The position numbers were made by a program, and so were the translations under genes. DNA of 64,000 bases from an uncultured Prevotellaceae bacterium (GTDB taxonomy: Bacteria; Bacteroidota; Bacteroidia; Bacteroidales; Bacteroidaceae), in NCBI GenBank assembly GCA_902776545.1, contig CACYQO010000006.1, positions 1 to 64,000 on the forward strand. Reading direction: 5' to 3'. The notes under the pieces were generated by a model. It was not told where the DNA came from. It was given only the letters and a program-made list of their open reading frames with translations, and did no database searches. This document shows positions 17,424 through 26,153 of this stretch, one piece after another; position 1 is the stretch's first letter, and the number at the start of each line of letters is the position of its first letter.

Positions 17424-17597
17424 CTAACCGACGGTATAGACGAGGAGGACAGCGATGACCATGAGGACTGCAAAGACCATGAGGATAACCTTGAGGTACT
17501 TCTCAATCTGACGACGGAGGTAAATGGCGTTAAGGCTACGCTCCTTGAAACGGGATGCGCCGTCTCTATGATGATGATGGTGGTGGTGTTCAGACAT
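17424..17597 (-). CDS. 57-residue His-tagged single-pass membrane protein
   Basis: Reads MSEHHHHHHH then a basic stretch (RDGASRFKERSLNAIYLRRQ) and one hydrophobic helix (about residues 36-55) ending LLVYTVG. A seven-histidine run right after the start is unusual in a natural protein; positively charged residues before the helix predict an N-in orientation with the histidines in the cytoplasm. It lies 49 bases after the Wza-like gene on the same strand, with third-codon GC like its neighbours. I know of similar small His-rich membrane proteins in Bacteroidales polysaccharide loci only as hypotheticals. Possible metal or acidic-polymer binding is speculation. Confidence 0.7.
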   Translation of the reverse strand: MSEHHHHHHHRDGASRFKERSLNAIYLRRQIEKYLKVILMVFAVLMVIAVLLVYTVG

Positions 17598-17646
17598 AAG
17601 CCACAGATTACACAGAATAATAATTACACAGATTTAATTACAATAC

Positions 17647-18438
17647 CTATTTGAGGATGTTGTAAAGGAGGGAGGCCATGGAGATGAGGATCGAGGTGGC
17701 AGAGATCCAGAGGGTCGTGGACTGACCGATGGTGGAGTTACGGGCCTTCACCTTGTTGGGCTCCACATAGACGATGTCGTTCTGCTGGAGATAGTAGAAG
17801 GGCGACGTGAGGAGGTTGGCATCGTTGAGGTTGATGGTGTGGATCTCCTTATGACCCTTGGCATTTTCACGGATGAGCTTCACATTGTCACGGACACCGT
17901 AGATGGTGAGGTCGCCAGCCTGTGCGAGGGCCTCGAGGATGTTGATCTTCTCACGGGAGACCTGATAGCTACCGGGACGTGCCACCTCACCGAGGACTGA
18001 GATCGAGTAACTGGACATGCGGACGGTGACCACGGGGTTCTCATTGGCGTTGAGGTAAGGCGTGATCTTGTCGTGGATGAGTTTCTCACACTCTGACTTG
18101 GTGAGACCACCGACAGCAAGACGGCCGAGGACGGGGAAGTCAATCATGCCCGCGTTGTCCACCAGATAGGTCTGAAGGGCAGGCTGCGAGTTAGTGGTGC
18201 GCGTCTGGATGTTTAAAGCAGTGGACACCGTCAGGTTGAAGGGGGCAGCTGCCTCGGGATTGACCGTGTTGACGGTAATGGTGAGGATGTCCTTGGGCAT
18301 GATCTTGGCATCGTAGAGGTACTCGGAGGACAGGTCCACATAGTCGCTGTTTTGGAGGTAGGCGACGTTCTTGGGGGCGCGACAGGATGAAACCAGCGCC
18401 ACAAGAAGAACTAGAATTACATAAGAATATTTTTTCAT
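17647..18438 (-). CDS. Polysaccharide export lipoprotein (Wza/BexD family)
   Basis: 263 residues with a lipobox signal (LVSSCRAPKN), a Poly_export domain (YLYDAKIMPKDILTITV) and a SLBB-type domain (ISVLGEVARPGSYQV, LEALAQAGDLTIYG), and a C-terminal hydrophobic segment (about 238-260), as in Bacteroidetes homologues. It forms the outer-membrane/periplasmic export channel that works with the Wzc-type kinase encoded two genes upstream. The ATG is at 18436-18438. Confidence 0.92.
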   Translation of the reverse strand: MKKYSYVILVLLVALVSSCRAPKNVAYLQNSDYVDLSSEYLYDAKIMPKDILTITVNTVNPEAAAPFNLTVSTALNIQTRTTNSQPALQTYLVDNAGMIDFPVLGRLAVGGLTKSECEKLIHDKITPYLNANENPVVTVRMSSYSISVLGEVARPGSYQVSREKINILEALAQAGDLTIYGVRDNVKLIRENAKGHKEIHTINLNDANLLTSPFYYLQQNDIVYVEPNKVKARNSTIGQSTTLWISATSILISMASLLYNILK

Positions 18439-18484
18439 ACTTTAATTATTTTAAACAAGGATTATACGGATTAAACGGATTAAG

Positions 18485-18940
18485 TCAGAAGGGCCACCAG
18501 GATTTGCGGTGGTGGGAACGGTGGGAATGGGTGGAAGAGGGATCACCGTAGTCTTTGGAACCGGAGTAGGCTTCGTCGATGAGGTGACGCCACTTCTTGC
18601 CATGGGAGACCATCCGGTAGATGGTGCCCCAGTCGGGGAGACCGCCAACGTTCCGGTCGTCGATGAAGAGATCGGCCTTGAGTTTGCGGGTGAAGTGGGG
18701 ATTGTTGTCGGTGGTCTCCTCGGGGTAGTCGCGGTTGGCGGCATAGAACTCCACGCCACGCTCCCGACACCACTCCAAGGCCTGATCGAGAAGCTCGCCC
18801 TCACGACAGGTCCAAAGGACGACGCGGTGGCGATCGGCAATGAGCATCTTCAGCGTCTCAATGGCGAAGGGGCGCTCCGCGCCGATCTCGGGGTAGCGGT
18901 TCTCAACGATCGTCCCGTCAAAATCAACAGCTATTATCAT
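18485..18940 (-). CDS. HAD-like hydrolase
   Basis: 151 residues starting MIIAVDFDGTIVENRYPEIG, the DxDGT nucleophile motif of HAD phosphatases, with a later acidic motif (LFIDDRNVGG). It lacks a cap domain. The C-terminus is a serine/histidine-rich tail (HSHRSHHRKSWWPF). Such small HAD proteins are frequent between wza and wzc in Bacteroidales, where a phosphate-removal step is likely; the substrate is unknown. Confidence 0.75.
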   Translation of the reverse strand: MIIAVDFDGTIVENRYPEIGAERPFAIETLKMLIADRHRVVLWTCREGELLDQALEWCRERGVEFYAANRDYPEETTDNNPHFTRKLKADLFIDDRNVGGLPDWGTIYRMVSHGKKWRHLIDEAYSGSKDYGDPSSTHSHRSHHRKSWWPF

Positions 18941-18957
18941 GTCTTTTTTAAATATAG

Positions 18958-19116
18958 TTTACAGTTTACGGTTTACAGTTTACAGTTGATTACTTCTATA
19001 GGCGGATAAGTTGTATAGACGGACAATTTCGTTAGGCAGATAAAATTTTACAGGCAGTATATCTGAAGGGCTTGCCAGCAAATCATCTGTAAACTGTAAA
19101 CCGTAAACTGTAAACT
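18958..19116. repeat. Long hairpin of GTTTACAGTTTACGG repeats with loop tandem repeats
   Basis: Arms of about 29 bases built of TTTACAG/TTTACGG heptads (near 18958-18986 and 19088-19116) are nearly perfect complements. The roughly 100-base loop has four degenerate 17-18 base units beginning ATAGGCGGATA, ATAGACGGACA, TTAGGCAGATA and ACAGGCAGTAT. It lies between the HAD and Wzc genes. Confidence 0.75.
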
Positions 19117-19123
19117 AAAAAAA

Positions 19124-21655
19124 TCACTTCTTTATCGAGTCATCGTCCTTGTTGCCGTAGTGGGACTCAGCGTATTGGCCGTACTGGCCGTAGTTGCCGT
19201 AGTTGCCATAGCCGTACTTGCCATAGCCATAGCGGCCGTAGCCGTAACGACCGTACTTGCCATATCGGCCGTAGCCGTAGTAGTAGCCGTACTTGCGCTG
19301 CGACATGTCGATACCGTTGATGACCACACAGGGGTTGGGCAGCTTCTTCTCCTTGGTGAGGGAGTTGATCAGGCCGAACGATGACTTCGGGGTGTAGTCG
19401 GCACGGCAGACGAAGACGGTGATGTCGGCATGCTGGCCAATCTGCAGGGTATCGGTGACGAGACCTACAGGAGCGGTGTCGAAGATGACATAGTCGTACA
19501 TCTCGCGCAGCATCTTGACAATGTCAGCGAAGTTGTCACGGGCGAGCAACTCCGTGGGGTTCGGGGGCACAGGACCTGCCAGGAGAAGATCGAGGTTGTC
19601 GTTGACACCCGACTGCTGAATCTGCCCCTTCAGATCATCCTTGGAGACCTTGTCGAGGGTGAGCAGGGAGGTGATGCCGTCGAAACGGTCGTGGATACCG
19701 AAGAGTCGTCCTAAGGCCGGCTTACGGATGTCGAGACCGCAGAGGATGACCTTTTTGCCGAGGAGGGCAAAAGACACCGCCAGGTTGGCAGCATTGAAGG
19801 TCTTACCCTCACCAGAGGTGGTGGAAGTGAAGAGGATGACTTTCTGGTCGCCCTGGAGCATAAACTGGATATTCGTACGCATGGCACGGAAGATCTCGTC
19901 GATCTGGTTGTTCTTGTTCGCCTGGACCACGATACCGGCCTTCTGCTTGACATTCTCGGATGCCACTGCCACATCGGCAATGATGGGCAGATCGGTGAGA
20001 CGCGCCACATCCTCATGGCCTTCGACCTTGTAACGGAAGAAGGAGAGGAGGAAGATGCAGACACCGGGGATGAGGAAGGCGAGCACCAGAGCACCTAAGA
20101 GAACTATCATTTTCTTGGGGCTGACCTGGCCCTGGAACAGCGGCTCATCAATGAGTTTACCATTATCGGCTGTGGCAGCGAGGGCGATGCTGTTCTCCTC
20201 ACGTTTCTGGAGCAAGAGCATATAGAGCGTGGACTTGACATCCTGCTGACGTCCCACCTGCGTGAGGACACGCTCCTGTAGCGGGGCTGCCGAAATGCGG
20301 CCCTGGAACATGGCATACTGATTCTGGATGCCCTGACGCCTGATGTCTGCCGAACTGCGGGCCTGCAGCAGGGCGGTCTTGATGGAACTCTGGAGTTCCT
20401 CGATGGTGGCGGTGAGCGTCTTCACCTGCGGGGCCTCCTCGCTGGCAGCCTTCAACAGGCGGTTACGATCCTGGACTGCCTGGTTGTAACTATTAATAAG
20501 GTTGGTGGAGGCACCATCGGTGAGTCCGACATTCGAGGGAATGATCTGATACTGGTTCTTGGGATTGTTGACATATTCGCGCAGATAGTCGAGCATCTGC
20601 ACCTGAGAGTTCGCCTCAGAGAGACGGGCAGAGAACTCGTTGGACATCTGCACAGACTGAGAGGCATCTGTCAGGGAGGTCACGGCATTCTCCTGCTTGA
20701 ACTTCTGGATCTCGCTCTCGGTGGAGCCCAACTCCTCGTTGATCTTCGCCATACGGTCGTTGATGAACTCCTCAGTGCGGAGGGCGACCTCGTTCTTGTC
20801 GGCATTGGCCTGACGGTTGTAGCAGACGGTCAACTGGCGGAGCACATCCATGCCTCGACGGTAGTTCTTGTCCTCCAGGGTGAGCTCAGCAATAGAAGTG
20901 AGCTTAGACGTGGGGGCAATGGTGAGGCGCGACAGGTATTCCGTGGCCACCTGCATGGGAGGACGGACGGTGATTAAATAGACATTGCCGGGAGTGAACT
21001 CACGCCCTGGGTTCTCCGTCATGGTGATGGTTCCAAGGGGTGTCCGTGCGGTTGTGGGGAGCGAGTCAGCCTTGTGCAGGAAGGACTTGAGCTCCTTGCT
21101 ATTCTCCATGACCGTACCTTCCATCATATACTTACCATTTTCCATCCAGACCTTCATCTTGATCGATTGGGGCTTTTCCAGGAGGTTGAAGTCGAGGGAG
21201 TCGAGGTGCTGAGGATCGAGATCGACAATGACGGGCTGAGTCTGATAAACAATATTTTTCATGACACGGCCCTCACTGCGGTATTCGGTGTAGAGCTTCA
21301 GGTCCTTGACGACATCGCGGAGGAGGACACGCGACTTGAGCACCTCCATCTCGTTGTCGATACCGGTGGAGTTGGTCAGGAAACCGAGGTCTTCGACACC
21401 GGCCAACATTTGATTGGCATTGCGCTTCTTGTTTTCATCCTTGATCAACATGCGGGCCGTGACTTTGTAGACAGGCTCTGCATAGCGGAGGTAGATAAGG
21501 GCTCCGCAGACACAGATGATGAGCGACAGGAGGAACCACTGCCAGTTGAGCACAAGGGCCGCGTAGATGGTCTGGAAATTAAGGCGGCTCTTTTCACCTT
21601 CGGATTCTTCGATTAAGTTCTCGAGTTCATCGAGGCTGATTTTCTTTTCTTCCAT
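19124..21655 (-). CDS. Wzc-type chain-length regulator and tyrosine autokinase
   Basis: 843 residues: Wzz domain with flanking membrane helices (about 39-57 and 515-540), a coiled-coil/GNVR region between them, and a BY-kinase domain with Walker A SGEGKT (about 614-619), Walker A' ILCGLDIRK and Walker B YVIFDTAP. The C-terminus (from about residue 788) is an extended tyrosine/glycine tail in which YG dipeptides repeat some 15 times, the substrate cluster for autophosphorylation. It controls polymer length and export with the Wza-like lipoprotein. The gene follows upxY after about 47 bases of T-rich repeat. Confidence 0.93.
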   Translation of the reverse strand: MEEKKISLDELENLIEESEGEKSRLNFQTIYAALVLNWQWFLLSLIICVCGALIYLRYAEPVYKVTARMLIKDENKKRNANQMLAGVEDLGFLTNSTGIDNEMEVLKSRVLLRDVVKDLKLYTEYRSEGRVMKNIVYQTQPVIVDLDPQHLDSLDFNLLEKPQSIKMKVWMENGKYMMEGTVMENSKELKSFLHKADSLPTTARTPLGTITMTENPGREFTPGNVYLITVRPPMQVATEYLSRLTIAPTSKLTSIAELTLEDKNYRRGMDVLRQLTVCYNRQANADKNEVALRTEEFINDRMAKINEELGSTESEIQKFKQENAVTSLTDASQSVQMSNEFSARLSEANSQVQMLDYLREYVNNPKNQYQIIPSNVGLTDGASTNLINSYNQAVQDRNRLLKAASEEAPQVKTLTATIEELQSSIKTALLQARSSADIRRQGIQNQYAMFQGRISAAPLQERVLTQVGRQQDVKSTLYMLLLQKREENSIALAATADNGKLIDEPLFQGQVSPKKMIVLLGALVLAFLIPGVCIFLLSFFRYKVEGHEDVARLTDLPIIADVAVASENVKQKAGIVVQANKNNQIDEIFRAMRTNIQFMLQGDQKVILFTSTTSGEGKTFNAANLAVSFALLGKKVILCGLDIRKPALGRLFGIHDRFDGITSLLTLDKVSKDDLKGQIQQSGVNDNLDLLLAGPVPPNPTELLARDNFADIVKMLREMYDYVIFDTAPVGLVTDTLQIGQHADITVFVCRADYTPKSSFGLINSLTKEKKLPNPCVVINGIDMSQRKYGYYYGYGRYGKYGRYGYGRYGYGKYGYGNYGNYGQYGQYAESHYGNKDDDSIKK

Positions 21656-21660
21656 ATATA

Positions 21661-21706
21661 TTTTAATTTTTTAACTTTTTACTTTTTTACTTTTTTACTT
21701 TTTTAC
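21661..21706. repeat. Tandem TTTTTTAC spacer repeat
   Basis: Plus strand shows about five units of TTTTTTAC between upxY and the Wzc gene. It may tune translation spacing or be neutral spacer DNA. Confidence 0.7.
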
Positions 21707-22293
21707 GTCTTGAGGAGGAGGTCGGGGGAGATTTCCATGTAGGCACAGCCGAGCTGGTCGATGCGGATGCCGATGTAACGGGCACGGTCGCCGGGGATGC
21801 GGACGACATGGCCCTGGAGGTTATCACCCCAGCCGAGGACCCGGACGGTGTCACCAAGGGCAAAGCCGGAAGTGGCGAAACGGACGGCACTCTCAGACTG
21901 GCCGAGCATGCGCTGGAGCATCTGCATCTGACTGTCGGGGATGACAGCAGGGAGATGACGACCGTATTCGTTGGTGGCTCCTGCCTTGTTGACCAGGAAG
22001 TAGTGGATCTCGGGCATGGTCACGACCACAGCACGCTGGCGCTCGGTGAGGCGGATGAAGACGTACTGGGTGATGACGGGGCGCTCGACCTTCTTCTTGC
22101 GACCATTCTGCCAGACGTGGATCTCCCACTGGGTGGCGGCGTAGGCCTCGTAGCCTAAGGAAATGAGACGATCGCGAACGGCTTTTTCAGCCCTTGTTCC
22201 CACATAAGCAACGTACCAATGCGGTACGCCTACGGCGTCGTCAGCGACAATCACTGACGTCCCAGTTTCGAACTTTTGGTCCTTTTCTGACAT
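21703..22293 (-). CDS. UpxY-type NusG-like antiterminator
   Basis: 196 residues from ATG at 22291-22293. The N-terminal NGN domain (HWYVAYVGTRAEKAVRDRL, then ITQYVFIRL) is followed by a KOW-like C-terminal domain (LGDTVRVLGWGDNLQGHVV), as in the UpxY/LoaP branch of NusG paralogues. In Bacteroides these proteins allow RNA polymerase to read through the long capsule operon that begins with their own gene; position at the head of this locus agrees. A TTG start four codons upstream falls in the promoter and is rejected. Confidence 0.9.
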   Translation of the reverse strand: MSEKDQKFETGTSVIVADDAVGVPHWYVAYVGTRAEKAVRDRLISLGYEAYAATQWEIHVWQNGRKKKVERPVITQYVFIRLTERQRAVVVTMPEIHYFLVNKAGATNEYGRHLPAVIPDSQMQMLQRMLGQSESAVRFATSGFALGDTVRVLGWGDNLQGHVVRIPGDRARYIGIRIDQLGCAYMEISPDLLLKT

Positions 22294-22302
22294 TTTGCGG
22301 CG

Positions 22303-22310
22303 CAAAGGTA
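22303..22310 (-). promoter_or_regulatory. -7 box TACCTTTG of the polysaccharide locus
   Basis: Minus-strand TACCTTTG ends only 9 bases before the upxY ATG, so the transcript should begin at or within a few bases of the start codon: a leaderless or nearly leaderless mRNA. Confidence 0.65.
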
Positions 22311-22405
22311 CGAAGAATTTTTGAAATCAAATGCGAAAATTCAAAAAAATAGTAAAAATATTAGGATTATTTGCACAAACATGCATCGATTGCGCATTTT
22401 TTGAG

Positions 22406-22413
22406 TATCTTTG
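22406..22413 (+). promoter_or_regulatory. -7 box TATCTTTG of the AAE transporter gene
   Basis: TATCTTTG lies 27 bases before the ATG at 22441. It is divergent from the upxY promoter, with about 95 bases between the two boxes. Confidence 0.6.
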
Positions 22414-22440
22414 CAGCGCGTTTTTGAAAAATATTAAGAT

Positions 22441-24135
22441 ATGGAATCATTTCATTGGCTGAAAGACTTGTTTACGACCACCGACTCGGTGGCGCATATT
22501 GTGTTGCTTTATGCCATCGTCATCGCTATTGGTGTCTATTTAGGCAAGATCAAGGTATTCGGTATTTCATTAGGTGTCACCTTTGTGCTTTTCGCAGGTA
22601 TCCTGGCAGGGCATATCGGTTTCACCGCCCCTACCCCGATTCTGACGTTCGTTCAGGATTTCGGACTGATCCTGTTTGTGTTTATGATCGGTCTGCAGGT
22701 CGGTCCCGGTTTCTTTGAGAGTTTCGGAACAGCTGGTATCAAACTCAATGGCTTGGCAGTCAGTACCATTCTCCTGAATATCCTCGTGATGTTCGCCTGC
22801 TACTACATCTTCTTCGACACTAACAACACGGCCAGTCTTCCCATGATGGTCGGCACACTCTATGGTGCTGTGACGAACACCCCCGGACTTGGTGCTGCCA
22901 ATGAGGCGCTGAACACGGTATTCCCCCACGGCGGCGCCCCACAGATTGCCTCGGCCTATGCCTGTGCCTATCCGTTAGCTGTACTGGGTATCATCAATGC
23001 TATTATATTAATAAGGTATATATGCGGTGTCAAACTGGAGAAGGAAGAGGAGGACCTGAATGAGCAGGAGGGCACCAAGACCAACAAGAAACCCTATAAG
23101 ATGCACCTGGAGGTGACCAACAAGTATCTTGAGGGTAAGACGCTCTTACAGATACGTGACTTCCTGAACCGCGACTTCGTGGTGTCACGCCTCGTGCATG
23201 CCGGTGAGCTCTGCATTCCCAACCGCGACACTGTGTTCCATGTGGGTGACCAGATGCTCATCGTCTGTACCGAAGCAGACCAGGAGGCTATCATGGCTTT
23301 CATCGGCCCGAAACTCGACATCGACTTTGAACAGCAGGATCAGCCATTAGTATCGAAGCGTATCCTCATCACCAATCCGAAGATCAACGGTAAGACCTTG
23401 GCCTCGATGCACTTCTCAAGCGTGCATGGTGTGAACGTCACCCGTGTCACCCGTCATGGTATGGATCTCTTTGCTTCAGCCAGTCTACCCCTACAGGTAG
23501 GTGATAAGATCATGGTGGTGGGTCCCGAAGATGCCGTGGACCGTGTGGCCAATAAGATGGGCAACAGTCTGCGTCGTCTGAACGCGCCTAATATTGCTAC
23601 GATCTTCGTAGGTATCTTTATCGGACTGATCTTCGGTTCGTTCCCCTTAGCCATCCCGGGTATGCCTGTTCCTGTGAAGTTAGGTTTGGCGGGTGGTCCG
23701 TTGATCATCGCCATCCTCATAGGACGATATGGCTATAAGATCCATCTTGTAACCTATACCACCACCTCGGCCAATATGATGCTGCGCGAGATAGGACTGG
23801 TGCTCTTCTTAGCTTCGGTGGGAATCAAGGCGGGGGCAGGGTTCTTTGAGACAGTGGTTGATGGCGACGGGCTGCTCTATGTGCTGACGGGCTTCCTGAT
23901 CACGATCATTCCGATCCTCATCATAGGACCGATAGCCAGGATCAGGTATAAGTTCAATTACTTTACTATTGCGGGTATGATCGCGGGTACGTATACTGAT
24001 CCCCCTGCATTGGCCTATTCGAACAGCATCTGCTCGAAGGAGGCGCCTGCCATCGGGTACTCGACGGTCTATCCGCTGGCGATGTTCTTGAGGATATTTA
24101 CGGCGCAGATTATCGTGTTGTTCTTCTGCGGCTAG
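22441..24135 (+). CDS. AAE-family (AspT/YidE) transporter with two TrkA-C domains
   Basis: 564 residues: two blocks of about five membrane helices (roughly 15-195 and 380-562) around a cytoplasmic middle with two RCK_C/TrkA-C domains ([20 protein letters not shown], and [20 protein letters not shown]). The duplicated family motif is visible (GLQVGPGFF and GIKAGAGFF). The best-studied member exchanges aspartate for alanine; the substrate here is not readable. It precedes the Na+-decarboxylase genes on the same strand but is separated by about 280 bases of hairpin repeats. Confidence 0.88.
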   Translation: MESFHWLKDLFTTTDSVAHIVLLYAIVIAIGVYLGKIKVFGISLGVTFVLFAGILAGHIGFTAPTPILTFVQDFGLILFVFMIGLQVGPGFFESFGTAGIKLNGLAVSTILLNILVMFACYYIFFDTNNTASLPMMVGTLYGAVTNTPGLGAANEALNTVFPHGGAPQIASAYACAYPLAVLGIINAIILIRYICGVKLEKEEEDLNEQEGTKTNKKPYKMHLEVTNKYLEGKTLLQIRDFLNRDFVVSRLVHAGELCIPNRDTVFHVGDQMLIVCTEADQEAIMAFIGPKLDIDFEQQDQPLVSKRILITNPKINGKTLASMHFSSVHGVNVTRVTRHGMDLFASASLPLQVGDKIMVVGPEDAVDRVANKMGNSLRRLNAPNIATIFVGIFIGLIFGSFPLAIPGMPVPVKLGLAGGPLIIAILIGRYGYKIHLVTYTTTSANMMLREIGLVLFLASVGIKAGAGFFETVVDGDGLLYVLTGFLITIIPILIIGPIARIRYKFNYFTIAGMIAGTYTDPPALAYSNSICSKEAPAIGYSTVYPLAMFLRIFTAQIIVLFFCG

Positions 24136-24156
24136 ACACGGATTATAAGAATTATA

Positions 24157-24376
24157 AAGATTATAAGTCGGAAATAAAATAAACACGGATTATAAGGATT
24201 ATAAGGAGGCTACCGCCAGGAAAATCCATAAAATCCATATAATCCTTGTTAAAAAAAGAAAAAAAATATAAAGATTATAAGTCGGAAGTAAAATAAACAC
24301 GGATTATAAGGATTATAAGGAGGCTACCGCCAGGAAAATCCATAAAATCCATATAATCCTTGTTAAAAAAAGAAAA
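24157..24376. repeat. 114-base tandem duplication of an intergenic hairpin
   Basis: Two near-identical copies follow each other at a period of 114 bases. Each has a left arm AACACGGATTATAAGGATTA (starting at 24182 and 24296) and a right arm ending AATCCTTGTT (24250 and 24364) around a GC-richer loop (GGCTACCGCCAGG). Few substitutions separate the copies (AAATAA versus AAGTAA), so the duplication is recent. No gene lies in 24136-24413. Confidence 0.9.
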
Positions 24377-24413
24377 TAGAAAAAAGAAAAAATAAATAAT
24401 ACACGAGTATAAA

Positions 24414-25436
24414 ATGAATAGTTTCAGACTTCTGCTCAGCGGTGTGCTGATGATCAGCGCGACAGGGGTGTTCGGGCAAGGCGCCAAGAACATCCGCATC
24501 AACGAGGTGCTGACCAACAACACCGCCAACATCCAGGACGAGTACGGGCAGCGGGAGGCATGGATAGAGCTGGAGAACAGCTCGTTCACCACCTACAACA
24601 TCCGTGGCATGTACTTCACGACCGACCGCAGCGTGCTCGATCCGAACATGAGTGTGCCTGAACGCATCAAGCGCATGAGCGTCATCCCTAACGGTGACCC
24701 GCGTACGCAGATTGGCGGCAGGCAGCACTTGGTATTCTACTGCAACTCGAATCCTGCCCAGGGCAAGTTGCACCTCTCACTGAAGGTTCCCATGTCAGAA
24801 CCCGTTTGGATCGGATTTTATAACGGTAACGCTGTAGAACTCATCGACTCCGTCACTGTTCCTGCACTGGCTGCAGACCAGAGCTATGCCCGTCACGGTA
24901 ACCAATGGAGCGTGAAATCACCCGAGAACGTCACTGCCGGCACAGAGAACTTCATCAAGACCGACGAGACGAAGGATGCAAAGCTGAAGCGTGATGATCC
25001 TTACGGCTTCGGCATTACGCTGTTGGCCATGGGCATCGTGTTCTTCTGTCTGGCCCTGCTCTTCGTGTTCTTCTGGATCTTCGGACTGATCATGGAGCAT
25101 CTGGAAACCGCCAAAAAAGTGGCCCATACCCAGCCCATCAAACCCATCACGAAGACGGTGGAGGTGACCCACGACCTGGCTCACGCCACAGGCAACATCC
25201 TGCAGGACGGCTTCGAGAAGAAGGGTATCGACAAGGAGGTGTATATCGCCGTCATCTCGATGGCCCTGAAACAGTATCAGGACGACGTCCACGACGTAGA
25301 GAGCGGTATCATCACCATCAAGTCGCAACGTACAGGTTGGTCTGACGAAGGTACCCAGATGACGCATTTCTCCATCCCCGTCGTCCCCACGTCCCATAAT
25401 GCACCTAATATTCCCAAGACACCGGAGATTAGGTGA
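24414..25436 (+). CDS. Na+-pump decarboxylase gamma subunit (OadG-like) fused to a lamin-tail domain
   Basis: 340 residues: signal peptide (1-22), a lamin-tail domain in the periplasm (NIRINEVLTNN, GQREAWIELENSS, LVFYCNSNP, to about residue 185), then one membrane helix (about 200-227, LLAMGIVFFCLALLFVFFWIF) and a cytoplasmic tail, the layout of OadG subunits, which are otherwise about 80-100 residues. The gamma subunit anchors the decarboxylase complex. The next genes encode the biotin carrier and beta subunit; the carboxyltransferase alpha subunit is not in the window. Confidence 0.78.
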   Translation: MNSFRLLLSGVLMISATGVFGQGAKNIRINEVLTNNTANIQDEYGQREAWIELENSSFTTYNIRGMYFTTDRSVLDPNMSVPERIKRMSVIPNGDPRTQIGGRQHLVFYCNSNPAQGKLHLSLKVPMSEPVWIGFYNGNAVELIDSVTVPALAADQSYARHGNQWSVKSPENVTAGTENFIKTDETKDAKLKRDDPYGFGITLLAMGIVFFCLALLFVFFWIFGLIMEHLETAKKVAHTQPIKPITKTVEVTHDLAHATGNILQDGFEKKGIDKEVYIAVISMALKQYQDDVHDVESGIITIKSQRTGWSDEGTQMTHFSIPVVPTSHNAPNIPKTPEIR

Positions 25437-25439
25437 AAC

Positions 25440-25556
25440 GAGGAAAGAGGAAAGAGGAATGTGGAAAGTGGAAAGAGGAATGTGGAAAGTGAATAATCTG
25501 CTGCCGCTGTAGTAATCATAAAGTTCAAAGCTCAAAGTTCAAAGTTCAAAGTATAA
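25440..25556. repeat. Simple tandem repeats GGAAAGTGGAAAGAGGAATGT and AAAGTTC
   Basis: Two adjacent low-complexity tracts: about 55 bases of GGAAAGAGGAATGT units and about 30 bases of AAAGTTC heptads (25521-25553). They fill the gap between the gamma-subunit and biotin-carrier genes. Confidence 0.8.
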
Positions 25557-25562
25557 TATAAG

Positions 25563-26015
25563 ATGAATAAGTATCAATATAAAGTACAAGGCGTCGATTA
25601 CGACGTAGAGATTGAAGAAGTAGAGGGCAACGTTGCCAAGGTGAACGTCAACGGCGTCCGTTTCGATGTAGAGCTGAAACAGCCCATCAACCCCGCCAGC
25701 ACACTGAAGAAGGTGCGTGTGGAGGCCCCGAAGCCCGTGGCCCGTCCTGTGATAACCCCCGAGAAGGCTCCTGCTGCCGACAAGCCTATGGCTCCAGGCA
25801 CCGGTTCTGCCGTGAAGGCCCCGCTGCCCGGTACCATCACTGAGTTGAAGGTGAACGTCGGAGACAAGGTGAACACAGGCGACATCGTGCTCGTGCTCGA
25901 GGCCATGAAGATGCAGAACAACATCGAGTCAGAGTTCTCCGGCACCGTCACGTCCATCACCGTCAAGCAGGGTGAGACCGTCATGGAAGGCGCTGTGCTG
26001 ATGACGATAGGGTGA
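25563..26015 (+). CDS. Biotin carboxyl carrier subunit of a Na+-pump decarboxylase
   Basis: 150 residues: an N-terminal beta-rich part, a proline/alanine linker (about 55-80) and a biotinyl domain with the canonical EAMKMQN (biotinylated lysine about 119) and GDKVNTGD. It carries the carboxyl group between the carboxyltransferase and the membrane beta subunit, as MmdC/OadA-C do. Same strand and direction as its partners, between gamma and beta genes. Confidence 0.9.
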   Translation: MNKYQYKVQGVDYDVEIEEVEGNVAKVNVNGVRFDVELKQPINPASTLKKVRVEAPKPVARPVITPEKAPAADKPMAPGTGSAVKAPLPGTITELKVNVGDKVNTGDIVLVLEAMKMQNNIESEFSGTVTSITVKQGETVMEGAVLMTIG

Positions 26016-26029
26016 TATATTATTTATTA

Positions 26030-26111
26030 AACACGGATTATAAGGATTATAAGGAAAAGCCCAAAAGGAGAACCAAGAAGGAAAATCCATAAAATCCATA
26101 TAATCCTTGTT
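26030..26111. repeat. Intergenic hairpin, ACGGATTATAAGG type
   Basis: Left arm 26030-26055 equals the left arm of the 24.2-24.4 kb hairpins, and right arm 26086-26111 equals their right arm, but the 30-base loop is different. The arms are therefore conserved while the loops vary. Confidence 0.85.
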
Positions 26112-26153
26112 AAAATAAAGAAAAAAGACTCCGTGTTCAAATTAATAAGAAAA

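Noticed and set aside
24136-24413. CRISPR-like array because of repeated units
   Set aside because: Only two units of 114 bases, no spacers, and the units are hairpins of the spacer family.
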